Source of the DNA: a virus
DNA length: 50,509 nucleotides
Strand: one strand, 5' to 3'
IMG/VR virus record: IMGVR_UViG_3300008107_000272
Location: 1-50,509 of that record
Made by a program: the position numbers and the translations under genes. Below, one piece after another: positions 39,111 through 45,155 of the stretch; positions within the stretch are counted from its first letter, which is position 1; each line of letters starts with the position of its first letter. The notes under the pieces were generated by a model. That model saw only the letters and a list, made by a program, of their open reading frames with translations. It had not been told where the DNA came from and ran no database searches.

Positions 39111-39421
39111 CCAATCACCCTCCAACAAACAGTTGCATTACCTTTCGATGTAGAAGAAATATGAGCAAATGCGGCATAAGAAAGATCTAGGTCTGAATGT
39201 GAATATGGACCACGATCATTCACTCTTACAATTACCTGTTTACCATTATCTTGATTTGTTACTCGTATACGCGAACCCATAGGTAGATAAGGATGAGCTG
39301 CAGTCCAACGATAAGCATCAAACCGCTCACCATTTGCCGTAACTTGTCCATGAAATCCATCACCAACTCCGTAATATGTAGCGATACCACACGCAAGACC
39401 AGCAACTATGGTTTCAATCAT
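39107..39421 (-). CDS. RlpA-like double-psi beta-barrel protein
   Basis: 104 aa. The sequence IATYYGVGDGFHGQVTANGE, RFDAYRWTAAHPYLPMGSRI, RVTN..NGKQVIVRVNDRGP and DLSYAAFAHI follows the DPBB domain of RlpA (ASxYGxxFxGxxTANGExFd...TAAHxtLPfGt.vrVtN..ngrsvvVRinDRGPf...ldLS.aAa). RlpA proteins bind denuded peptidoglycan, and some cleave it. The His and Asp (TAAHP and VNDRGP) needed for the lytic form are present. A short hydrophobic N-terminus (MIETIVAGLACGIA) may export it. Sits between a membrane protein and a secreted protein in one coupled unit. Confidence 0.88.
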   Translation of the reverse strand: MIETIVAGLACGIATYYGVGDGFHGQVTANGERFDAYRWTAAHPYLPMGSRIRVTNQDNGKQVIVRVNDRGPYSHSDLDLSYAAFAHISSTSKGNATVCWRVIG

Positions 39422-39626
39422 TCAAAGTCACCATATTGGAATTTTTAATCTCCCAAGTATAACGACTCAGAGATTGAATGGCACTCATTGTATCAGTTTC
39501 AAGTTGTGTCACCTGATATTGAATTGACAACATTTGACGATAGAGATTCAGACACATTGCCAAATTCAGAAAGACTCCACCAATCAAGATATACTTAACG
39601 ATTTTGTTTTTCTTTTCAATCATCAT
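39414..39626 (-). CDS. Single-pass membrane protein upstream of RlpA-like gene
   Basis: 70 aa: MMIEKKNKIVKYILIGGVFL, then NLAMCLNLYRQMLSIQYQVT and QLETDTMSAIQSLSRYTWEI. Basic N-terminus, one transmembrane helix, then a heptad-like periplasmic helix; topology similar to small spanin-like or anchor proteins. Overlaps the RlpA-like gene by 8 nt and starts inside the upstream stop (ATGA). Confidence 0.7.
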   Translation of the reverse strand: MMIEKKNKIVKYILIGGVFLNLAMCLNLYRQMLSIQYQVTQLETDTMSAIQSLSRYTWEIKNSNMVTLND

Positions 39627-39826
39627 TTCAGTTCGATCCTGTCAAAGATTAGCATACCCAGTTCAAAAAGTAAATCCTCATCCATATCACCCATTGTATT
39701 ACGAATACCTTCAATCACTGCCGTCTGCATATATTCAACATAACCTTCATCAGCATGGATGTATTCAAGCACCGCTGGTTTGAGTGCATCAGCGATTTTG
39801 GAGACAGATTGAGTGGAGAGATACAT
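39623..39826 (-). CDS. Conserved cyanophage protein
   Basis: 67 aa: MYLSTQSVSKIADALKPAVL, then EYIHADEGYVEYMQTAVIEG and GDMDEDLLFELGMLIFDRIE. Helical; follows the pattern YLSTQ.V..IA..L...a...i..DE...d.m.......i....GD.dE.L..EL. seen in cyanophages. ATG 39826 preferred over TTG 39832. Confidence 0.74.
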   Translation of the reverse strand: MYLSTQSVSKIADALKPAVLEYIHADEGYVEYMQTAVIEGIRNTMGDMDEDLLFELGMLIFDRIELK

Positions 39827-39828
39827 AA

Positions 39829-39996
39829 TCAAACAGGAGTGACTTCAACAGAGCGAATCAGATTGGTGCGATCTTGTGCCAGATAATCATCTGCGATCTT
39901 ACCACAAGAAGAGCGGGACTGAATGATCTTCTCTTCAAAGAGATTCTCATCCTCGTCAGGAACCCAGTATTCAATCAGCATTCGGTAGGTTTTCAT
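39829..39996 (-). CDS. Small conserved cyanophage protein
   Basis: 55 aa: MKTYRMLIEYWVPDEDENLF, then EEKIIQSRSSCGKIADDYLA and QDRTNLIRSVEVTPV. Its ferredoxin-like strand pattern (KTYRMLIEYWVP.D) is found in short cyanophage proteins. The start is 4 nt beyond the upstream stop. Confidence 0.7.
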   Translation of the reverse strand: MKTYRMLIEYWVPDEDENLFEEKIIQSRSSCGKIADDYLAQDRTNLIRSVEVTPV

Positions 39997-39997
39997 T

Positions 39998-40198
39998 TCA
40001 GTTACCTTCTACGATTTGATTAAGGACGTTGCGAGCAAACTTCATAAACCCATAAGCAGTCACACCACCATACTCATAACTATCCAACATCTCAGTTTGA
40101 TTGTAGGTATTCACAATCAGTAGGCAGGCACCATACAGTGCTGCCTGATGCTCCTCTTTTGACTGAAACTGAATTGCGTTGTGAGTTGGGAGAGTCAC
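39998..40198 (-). CDS. Small protein (YGFMKFARNVL)
   Basis: 66 aa: MTLPTHNAIQFQSKEEHQAA, then LYGACLLIVNTYNQTEMLDS and YEYGGVTAYGFMKFARNVLN. Helical. A C-terminal 'F.KFARsVL.qI' block is also seen in the 67-aa protein at 48685-48888 (LVSFARSVLESM), suggesting a shared small-protein family. Behind the promoter at 40208-40230. Confidence 0.7.
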   Translation of the reverse strand: MTLPTHNAIQFQSKEEHQAALYGACLLIVNTYNQTEMLDSYEYGGVTAYGFMKFARNVLNQIVEGN

Positions 40199-40207
40199 GG
40201 GTGGTTC

Positions 40208-40230
40208 CCTTGATTACCTTTGTATTATAG
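40208..40230 (-). promoter_or_regulatory. Early promoter with TATAAT -10, copy 2
   Basis: Same sequence as 38504-38526 (minus TATAATACAAAGGTAATCAA). The -10 overlaps the stop codon of the upstream metallopeptidase gene. Confidence 0.62.
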
Positions 40231-40701
40231 TGCCTGCGTCAGGCGGTTCGGGAAGAACTGGACCACTTCCTGAACTGGCACACCCCCAGTTTCTCTTAGA
40301 TACTGAAAATATAGAGTTTCTTCTTGCTCTCGTGCCTCTATTTCATGTGGTTGATACCAATACTCAATATCTTCGACGCATTCTTTACCATAATACATTT
40401 TTCCACGCTTGGATCGCAGGGAACCTACCACCCACTGCCGCAGATGGGTCAGTTCATGCAAAAGAGTTTGTATATACAACTCTTCGTACATATAGGTATC
40501 CAATTCAATCAGGAAATCACGAGGGCGATAAGATTCACCCACATAATCACAATACCCATAAACACATTCACGTTTTAGTCCACGATGTACAATCTCAACG
40601 TTGATTTTATGGCGTGGTAGAAACTTATTCAGAAACCAAGAGGTAACATCCTCACAGAGGAGTTTACGATAACCATATCCAGAATGCGTGATGTAAGACA
40701 T
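40225..40701 (-). CDS. SprT-like zinc metallopeptidase
   Basis: 158 aa. Active-site motif HELTH (residues 82-86) in TLLHELTHLRQWVV; third ligand probably one of the glutamates in QPHEIEAREQE (about 118-126), where an HExxH...E arrangement with 'hEIEArE' is typical of SprT/IrrE-type phage peptidases. No signal peptide, so it acts in the cytosol or virion. Start at 40701 chosen as the first ATG; a longer frame reaches 40722 from a non-ATG codon. Upstream is a 30-aa membrane peptide. Confidence 0.77.
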   Translation of the reverse strand: MSYITHSGYGYRKLLCEDVTSWFLNKFLPRHKINVEIVHRGLKRECVYGYCDYVGESYRPRDFLIELDTYMYEELYIQTLLHELTHLRQWVVGSLRSKRGKMYYGKECVEDIEYWYQPHEIEAREQEETLYFQYLRETGGVPVQEVVQFFPNRLTQAL

Positions 40702-40749
40702 TGCCCCCAGTGAAGAAACCAAATGAAAGAAGAAACGAAGATGAGTTTG

Positions 40750-40842
40750 TCAGTCGTCGTCATCAGTAAATTGCATCAGAACATAATTGAAGGCGACTGC
40801 TCCAAACATTGCAACAGTCCACCAGAAAAAGATCATTAACAT
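40750..40842 (-). CDS. 30-aa membrane peptide
   Basis: MLMIFFWWTVAMFGAVAFNY then VLMQFTDDDD: one transmembrane helix and an acidic tail. It starts 3 nt after the stop of the 146-aa gene, so is probably co-transcribed with it. Too short for a family call. Confidence 0.5.
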   Translation of the reverse strand: MLMIFFWWTVAMFGAVAFNYVLMQFTDDDD

Positions 40843-40845
40843 AAC

Positions 40846-41286
40846 TCACTTCGCATACAAATAAGCACCCGCCCAATCTGCATTTTCAAGCAACCATTCA
40901 CGCTGCTCAATCAAACGCAGATCATAACGAACACCTTTGGCAGGAGACTTCCAAGATGCAGACTTGTAAACCTGACCAGTCTTTTTATCCACAAAAGCGT
41001 GGACAGATCGGGAACCATTGGCAACCATAATAATTTTGTGATACTTGCGACCAGTTTCAGGGTAGAACTCATAACCACAGATACCTTCTTTCAGTTTAGA
41101 AATCTGCTTCTGGTGATACTCATTAGTATCAGCATCATCAATAAACTTTTGATGGGACTTGATGCTGTAATCAATGAAGTTCTGGCGAAGTGCCTCACAG
41201 AGAGCATAGGTGTGCCCCAGAACTGCCTCTGCGATGTTCTTCCGTGCCTCTGCTTGGGCGGAGTAGTCAGCGAAGGTCGTGGTCAT
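40846..41286 (-). CDS. Conserved phage protein (VHAFVDKKTGQVYKSASWK)
   Basis: 146 aa: helical N-terminal half (MTTTFADYSAQAEARKNIAE) and a beta-rich part with YHKIIMVANGSRSVHAFVDK, then KTGQVYKSASWKSPAKGVRY. The second half is a frequent phage module of unknown function. ACCG-ATG leader with TATAAT at 41308-41313, like the GC-island genes although composition here is average. Confidence 0.75.
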   Translation of the reverse strand: MTTTFADYSAQAEARKNIAEAVLGHTYALCEALRQNFIDYSIKSHQKFIDDADTNEYHQKQISKLKEGICGYEFYPETGRKYHKIIMVANGSRSVHAFVDKKTGQVYKSASWKSPAKGVRYDLRLIEQREWLLENADWAGAYLYAK

Positions 41287-41307
41287 CGGTTGGTTGCGTA
41301 TGAACGT

Positions 41308-41313
41308 ATTATA
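41308..41313 (-). promoter_or_regulatory. Early promoter -10 (TATAAT)
   Basis: Minus-strand CTATAATACGTTCA about 22 nt upstream of the ATG at 41286, preceded by a GAGGCACCTC hairpin. Same module as in the GC-rich island. Confidence 0.55.
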
Positions 41314-41339
41314 GGGGCACAGAGGTGCCTCTGGTGGGG

Positions 41340-41465
41340 TCAGTATGCCAGTTCAGAATCTGGCACCCAGTAGTCATCAGAACCCATATAACCCATCCAA
41401 TCTGATGGTTCAGATCCGTAGATTTCAATTTCCCGCAGTTCTTCAATCAGTTCGGACAGATCCAT
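41340..41465 (-). CDS. 41-aa acidic protein
   Basis: MDLSELIEELREIEIYGSEP then SDWMGYMGSDDYWVPDSELA: very acidic, helical start. Promoter TATAATAACAAGG and a Shine-Dalgarno-like GAGGAA upstream. No family recognised. Confidence 0.55.
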   Translation of the reverse strand: MDLSELIEELREIEIYGSEPSDWMGYMGSDDYWVPDSELAY

Positions 41466-41501
41466 GAGAATTCCTCAACTACCTTGTTATTATAGCAGAA
41501 A

Positions 41502-41520
41502 ACCCGCCTTGTGGGCGGGT
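41502..41520. terminator. Intrinsic terminator, stem ACCCGCC/GGCGGGT
   Basis: 7-bp GC stem followed on the minus strand by TTTTC, directly upstream of the TATAAT promoter of the 41-aa gene. It ends transcription of the unit containing the 290-aa late protein. Confidence 0.7.
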
Positions 41521-41530
41521 CGTGTGCCAG

Positions 41531-41611
41531 TTATTGAAGTGGTCTTATTGAGTTATTATACGTGCTTTCTCCAAATAAACTCACTATAAGAAACTCCTGA
41601 AATGTTTTCAT
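41531..41611 (-). pseudogene. 26-codon remnant with duplicated capsid-targeting start
   Basis: MKTFQEFLIVSLFGESTYNN then SIRPLQ. Its ATG overlaps the stop of the 290-aa gene (ATGA), and its first 24 bp (coding for MKTFQEFL) are identical to the start of that gene. After MKTFQEFL the sequence is unrelated. It is probably the start of a second internal-protein gene whose body has been lost, or a recombination scar. It might still be made as a peptide. Confidence 0.55.
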
Positions 41612-42480
41612 TGTGCCGTACCCACAAGAGTTTGAGTAATAGGATTCATTTTTGACATTCTGGATCCAGCGATCTTTTTATAAAGTTTCGCTCTCTTTTC
41701 TCTTCCCAATACTTTATCCTTTTCGCCCCGCATTACTGCTGCTGGATGACCAGTCACTTTGGATCCTGGTGCTACTCCAGATCTACGAAGTTTATCGGGA
41801 ACATCCTTTAATGTTGCGACGAAATCCTTACCTCTTGCAACTAAGAAATCTGGATCATTCTTTGAAAAATCAGCACCTGATCCAACTTCAATATCTGCAA
41901 CTGGTCTGGGAGTTCTTGTTCCTCCCATTTGTTTGCGAAGTTGTTTCAGGAAAAACGCTCTTCTTGCCGTTGGTCTTGCAACACTTTTGATATTACCAAC
42001 TCCTTCACCCTCATACCCAGATTTATCAGGTATTTGTCTTTGTGCATAAGTTGCCTGATTCTTGTGCTTTGAAACTGTTGTGGTATAAAAAGAATCGGAA
42101 TAATCTTTGGCACTACCCTTATTGGGTTCACTATCAAATTGAACTCTCTTTGGTTCTGTACTGCGTCCAGCATCATCCCAGGACGGTACAATTCTGGATT
42201 TGATGTCTTCTTTATTTGCCTTAAAGTTTGCTCTCTTAAATGCCGCAAGATCAGAGTTTATATCTTTGTAATCTCTTCTGGATTGTCGCCCAGCAGGAGG
42301 ACCCTTGGGTGCAACTGCTCTTGGAGTTGCAGTTCTTGCTGCTCTTGCTGCTGATGTAACTCTTCTTCCACCGTCTGCAGTTCTTGCAACTCTACCTGCT
42401 CTTGATGCTGCTCTACCTATACCTTTAAGTGCTAATCTTGCGAGTGCGCTTTCTTCAAGAAACTCCTGAAATGTTTTCAT
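41608..42480 (-). CDS. Putative internal head protein with capsid-targeting sequence
   Basis: 290 aa. MKTFQEFLEESALARLALKG closely resembles the T4 capsid-targeting sequence (MKTYQEFI.EA) that directs internal proteins and Alt into the prohead and is cut by the gp21 protease. The following region is extremely basic and low-complexity (GRAASRAGRVARTADGGRRV, then AARAARTATPRAVAPKGPPA), as in packaged DNA-binding proteins. The C-terminal part (FLKQLRKQMGGTRTPRPVAD and GKDFVATLKDVPDKLRRSG) may be a domain. Late motif CATAAATA 24 nt upstream. The start is inside the upstream gene's 3' end. Confidence 0.68.
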   Translation of the reverse strand: MKTFQEFLEESALARLALKGIGRAASRAGRVARTADGGRRVTSAARAARTATPRAVAPKGPPAGRQSRRDYKDINSDLAAFKRANFKANKEDIKSRIVPSWDDAGRSTEPKRVQFDSEPNKGSAKDYSDSFYTTTVSKHKNQATYAQRQIPDKSGYEGEGVGNIKSVARPTARRAFFLKQLRKQMGGTRTPRPVADIEVGSGADFSKNDPDFLVARGKDFVATLKDVPDKLRRSGVAPGSKVTGHPAAVMRGEKDKVLGREKRAKLYKKIAGSRMSKMNPITQTLVGTAQ

Positions 42481-42913
42481 TCCCATTCTTTTTATCTTTT
42501 AGATATTTATGAAATGGATGGGCATAATTAGTGTTAATATTCTTTAGACCAGGATTAACTGGACACAGTTTGACAAATAATTCACTAGGTTTATGACCAA
42601 AATAAGATTGCAACCACGGACATAACCACACCTCTTCAAAAAGAACCATGTCCAAGTACACGGTTCCCTCTTCATTTGTAGAATTAAATGACAGAACAGT
42701 GTCAGAATCTTCAAAGTCTTCTGTATTAATCATGATGTTCATTTGATCACCAGGAATTGGTTTTCTTTTCATACCAATCTCAAAATACTCATCAATCACA
42801 AGTTCAGTACCATTACATAACGGTTCAGCAACAGTATTCAGATGATCATGATCAAATTCCCAATGACCAAATTCAGTTTTATATGCAATAATTTGAAGAT
42901 TCATAATATTCAA
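42455..42913 (-). CDS. Conserved phage protein, unknown function (possibly DUF6717)
   Basis: 152 aa: NLQIIAYKTEFGHWEFDHDH, then VAEPLCNGTELVIDEYFEIG and VWLCPWLQSYFGHKPSELFV. The 'YKT..GhW.FD......EP...Gt...iD' pattern is one I associate with DUF6717 (moderately sure). The C-terminal third is phage-specific. It overlaps the start of the internal-protein gene by 26 nt. Confidence 0.7.
   Translation of the reverse strand: MNIMNLQIIAYKTEFGHWEFDHDHLNTVAEPLCNGTELVIDEYFEIGMKRKPIPGDQMNIMINTEDFEDSDTVLSFNSTNEEGTVYLDMVLFEEVWLCPWLQSYFGHKPSELFVKLCPVNPGLKNINTNYAHPFHKYLKDKKNGNENISGVS
42504..42511 (-). promoter_or_regulatory. Late promoter-like motif (CATAAATA)
   Basis: Minus-strand TCATAAATATC, 24 nt upstream of the internal-protein ATG and inside the preceding coding region. 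Confidence 0.55.
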
Positions 42914-43321
42914 TCACTTATTCATTTGTAAAGTTGGAACGGGCATTCCACCTTCGGTGGGAACATAGATGGTCACGTTACCATTTTTGCTACCATCTTC
43001 CAGTCCAGTGATATACAGATATTGCAGATACTCACGATTATCTTTCAGCGAATCACCAATGATTTGGTTTGCTTTTGCAACACCAGTAGCACGGATGATT
43101 TCAGCATCGGCAAGTTGTTGAGCACTATCTTTCTTTGCTTGTGCTTCCAGCACTGCTACCTGACGAGTATATTCTGCCTTCTGCAGTTCTGCTTTACCAG
43201 CAAGAGATTGTTGCCACACATTGTATTGGGGACCACCAATAAAGATGATGCCACCAATCACAATCACACCAACAGTAATAGCAACGATAGCAGGGTCAAT
43301 AAATCCGTTTTGTTTGTTCAT
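42914..43321 (-). CDS. SPFH/prohibitin-like membrane protein
   Basis: 135 aa. One N-terminal transmembrane helix (IVAITVGVIVIGGIIFIGGP) followed by a long amphipathic helix (AGKAELQKAEYTRQVAVLEA, then QLADAEIIRATGVAKANQII) and GDSLKDNREYLQYLYI. The 'A.AE..RA.G.A.A..ii..sl..n..yl.yl.i..l' pattern is the C-terminal part of SPFH/band-7 proteins. The SPFH globular domain itself is missing, so this is a truncated form, as in other cyanophages. Third in an ATGA-coupled membrane operon. Confidence 0.75.
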   Translation of the reverse strand: MNKQNGFIDPAIVAITVGVIVIGGIIFIGGPQYNVWQQSLAGKAELQKAEYTRQVAVLEAQAKKDSAQQLADAEIIRATGVAKANQIIGDSLKDNREYLQYLYITGLEDGSKNGNVTIYVPTEGGMPVPTLQMNK

Positions 43322-43404
43322 TTTTTCACTCCATTGTAAATTTTCATAGAAAGGTCCATCACACAATAACCGAAGGCAAATCCTGCCATAATTGCAGTAA
43401 TCAT
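43318..43404 (-). CDS. 28-aa membrane peptide
   Basis: MITAIMAGFAFGYCVMDLSM then KIYNGVKK. One short hydrophobic helix. Overlaps both neighbours by ATGA, the main evidence that it is translated. Second gene of the membrane operon. Confidence 0.6.
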   Translation of the reverse strand: MITAIMAGFAFGYCVMDLSMKIYNGVKK

Positions 43405-43592
43405 TTGGAAGAAACTCCAGAATTTTTAAAAATCATATTCGCAAGAATAATAATAGCAAGGTTTTGCCAGAAGGTCAAGGATACATTAAACCAAGACAAA
43501 ATCAGTCCAAGCAACCACGCTTCAAAAAGAAGTCCAGCAGTAGCAAGGACAATAACAACAAAGGCAGCAGCAAGAGTAGTAGAAGTTTTCAT
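43401..43592 (-). CDS. Small membrane protein, two helices
   Basis: 63 aa: MKTSTTLAAAFVVIVLATAG, then LLFEAWLLGLILSWFNVSLT and FWQNLAIIILANMIFKNSGV. Two hydrophobic helices. First of the three coupled membrane genes (this, the 28-aa peptide, SPFH-like). The WxxLxLILANMIFK end resembles small cyanophage membrane proteins. Confidence 0.72.
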   Translation of the reverse strand: MKTSTTLAAAFVVIVLATAGLLFEAWLLGLILSWFNVSLTFWQNLAIIILANMIFKNSGVSSK

Positions 43593-43595
43593 AAA

Positions 43596-44015
43596 TCAAA
43601 CAGCAAGAGCAGCAGAGGGGATTTCAATAACTTCGGGGAGTTTTGCATCATCAAACTGGTGCATATTATAGCACACCCACTTATTGTAGCGAGTGAACAA
43701 GTATGCAAATTCTTCATTATTTTCGTGAAGAAGATAATCAATCAAAGTAGAATCAAGGCGAGGAGGACAATTATCACCACGCTGAGAATAGTATTGGGGA
43801 CCATATTCTTGTGCCTTAGTCTCACTATTCCAACGATCCTCAGTCCAAGGAGAACTCATATCACCACCATCAATCAGTTCTGCTACTTTCTCTTTGGTGT
43901 TATAGTGAGTGCGAAGAATACGTCCCATCCACTCAGGATATCCATCCCAATGAGAATAAGCAGAAAGAATAGAACCATCAGCGAGTTCAAGACCGATTCG
44001 TGAACGAGTTGCCAT
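43596..44015 (-). CDS. Conserved phage protein (MATRSRIGLE...YSHWDGYP)
   Basis: 139 aa: MATRSRIGLELADGSILSAY, then SHWDGYPEWMGRILRTHYNT and YLFTRYNKWVCYNMHQFDDA. MATRSxIxxxxxDGxxxxxYxHWDGYPxxxGxxLxxHY is a widespread phage family of unknown function. Start fixed by this motif. Promoter TATAATATG about 25 nt upstream (44041-44046). Confidence 0.8.
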   Translation of the reverse strand: MATRSRIGLELADGSILSAYSHWDGYPEWMGRILRTHYNTKEKVAELIDGGDMSSPWTEDRWNSETKAQEYGPQYYSQRGDNCPPRLDSTLIDYLLHENNEEFAYLFTRYNKWVCYNMHQFDDAKLPEVIEIPSAALAV

Positions 44016-44099
44016 TAGGGGCGTTTGTTGATTACCCACATATTATAAGGGGTCCCCAGTGCCCTGAGAACCCCCTATGTGCCAGTTTGAGAACTGTCC

Positions 44100-44252
44100 T
44101 CAATCCATTGTGAACTTTTTCTTTGCTGATTTAACCTCAGATCTTGGTTTAAACTCTACAACATTATCAACCTTTACAGGTTCTGGTGTTGGTGTTGGTG
44201 TTACTTCTGATGCAGGAGTTGGTTCTTGAAGAAGATCAGTAAATCTAGACAT
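44100..44252 (-). CDS. 50-aa Pro/Thr-rich protein with late promoter
   Basis: MSRFTDLLQEPTPASEVTPT, then PTPEPVKVDNVVEFKPRSEV and KSAKKKFTMD. Short helix followed by a TPTP linker and a basic tail. An AATAAATA late motif lies 24 nt upstream, suggesting a minor virion or assembly protein. The SRFTDLLQE start is similar in style to capsid-targeting N-termini. Confidence 0.62.
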   Translation of the reverse strand: MSRFTDLLQEPTPASEVTPTPTPEPVKVDNVVEFKPRSEVKSAKKKFTMD

Positions 44253-44275
44253 TTTCTATTCTGGATAACTAAAAT

Positions 44276-44283
44276 TATTTATT
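44276..44283 (-). promoter_or_regulatory. Late promoter-like motif (AATAAATA)
   Basis: Minus-strand AATAAATAAT 24 nt upstream of the start at 44252, overlapping the end of the CP12-like gene. Confidence 0.5.
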
Positions 44284-44284
44284 T

Positions 44285-44497
44285 TCAATCCTCGTAGACT
44301 CTACACTCTACTGCATCAGGATGAGTATCACAATAAAGTTCAAGTGGTGTAGGATCGTGTGTATCTTCTGGATGATTTGCTTTATATAATCGCAATGCTT
44401 CTAGTTCTTCCTCAGTATGCCTTCTAGACTGTGGAGAAATTAGTGGGTCACTCAGAAGATCCTCATCTTTCTGAATATGTTGATCGATGTTTTCCAT
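44285..44497 (-). CDS. cp12: CP12-like protein
   Basis: 70 aa. The C-terminus LELYCDTHPDAVECRVYED carries the CP12 signature (two cysteines 9 residues apart, C56 and C65, then CRVYED), the disordered redox-sensitive region that binds GAPDH and phosphoribulokinase and shuts down the Calvin cycle. Phage CP12 is thought to divert carbon to the pentose phosphate pathway. The N-terminal cysteine pair of many host CP12s is absent here. The N-terminal part (HIQKDEDLLSDPLISPQSRR) is a helical extension as in phage-type CP12. Late-type motif 21 nt upstream; start at 44497 because that motif lies inside the longer frame. Confidence 0.82.
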   Translation of the reverse strand: MENIDQHIQKDEDLLSDPLISPQSRRHTEEELEALRLYKANHPEDTHDPTPLELYCDTHPDAVECRVYED

Positions 44498-44517
44498 AGT
44501 TTTGTAACGTGATGATA

Positions 44518-44525
44518 TATTTATT
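44518..44525 (-). promoter_or_regulatory. Late promoter-like motif (AATAAATA)
   Basis: Minus-strand AATAAATATA, 21 nt upstream of the CP12-like ATG, overlapping the stop of the preceding gene. Confidence 0.5.
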
Positions 44526-44702
44526 TTATCTTGGTGTGTTGTCTTCCTTACCTTCAAGTGAACGAACCATCAATTCGGTAAATTTTTCCATTTTTTCAGC
44601 AGAAACTGTCTGTGGAGCATAAGTAATAGCATCTTTTAGTGCTACAAGTTCGTTCCATTCTTCTTTTGTAAGAGTTTCAGGTCCAGTTTTTGCAAGAGTC
44701 AT
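44526..44702 (-). CDS. Small conserved cyanophage protein
   Basis: 58 aa: MTLAKTGPETLTKEEWNELV, then ALKDAITYAPQTVSAEKMEK and FTELMVRSLEGKEDNTPR. Helical. The pattern 'LTkeEWneLvaLKdaItyaP..Vs.eKMEkFtelmVRSLeg' recurs in cyanophages; function unknown. Upstream of CP12. Confidence 0.75.
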   Translation of the reverse strand: MTLAKTGPETLTKEEWNELVALKDAITYAPQTVSAEKMEKFTELMVRSLEGKEDNTPR

Positions 44703-44786
44703 AAAGTTTTTGCGATTGATCCCAATGTTAGCATTTCAATATACTATTATCTAGTAACTTAATGTTTTCTTTGGGATCGTGTTACA

Positions 44787-45155
44787 CTACTTCATAAAAT
44801 CTTCAAGGGCATCGAGATCATCTTTCAGTTCTTGTTCTTTTTTCTGATCGTGATAATAAGACCAGAGAGCATTATGAACATCCATCAAATGATCAACCCA
44901 GAAACCGCCAGGATAGATTCCAAGTTCAGATTGCAGTCCACGATGAGAAGTTCCCTCACGTTCTGCCTTACACATAATGTGAGTAATTGCTTCTACCATA
45001 TCAATCCTATCTTCTTCGGAAAGCATAAAATACTTTCCAATTGCTCGTTCTTTTGCTTCTTTGTTTGCTTTTTGAAATTTTTTAAAAGCATCAGAGTCCC
45101 ACCACTCCTGCATTGCTTTACCAAAATCATTTGGTTTTTTTGATTCTTCTGTCAT
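44787..45155 (-). CDS. Conserved cyanophage protein
   Basis: 122 aa: MTEESKKPNDFGKAMQEWWD, then AIGKYFMLSEEDRIDMVEAI and GIYPGGFWVDHLMDVHNALW. All-helical, with 'S.eDR.dmveAI..imc.aE.eGtSHRGLq.elgiYP.GFWvd.LmdvHnaLw.YY'. The SHRGLQ and GFWVDHLMDVHNALW blocks are conserved in style across cyanophages; unknown function. ATG overlaps the previous stop (ATGA). Confidence 0.77.
   Translation of the reverse strand: MTEESKKPNDFGKAMQEWWDSDAFKKFQKANKEAKERAIGKYFMLSEEDRIDMVEAITHIMCKAEREGTSHRGLQSELGIYPGGFWVDHLMDVHNALWSYYHDQKKEQELKDDLDALEDFMK

Noticed and set aside
40230-40604. 124-codon plus-strand frame opposite the metallopeptidase
   Set aside because: The minus frame carries HELTH and a conserved C-terminal Glu-rich motif; the plus frame shows nothing recognisable.
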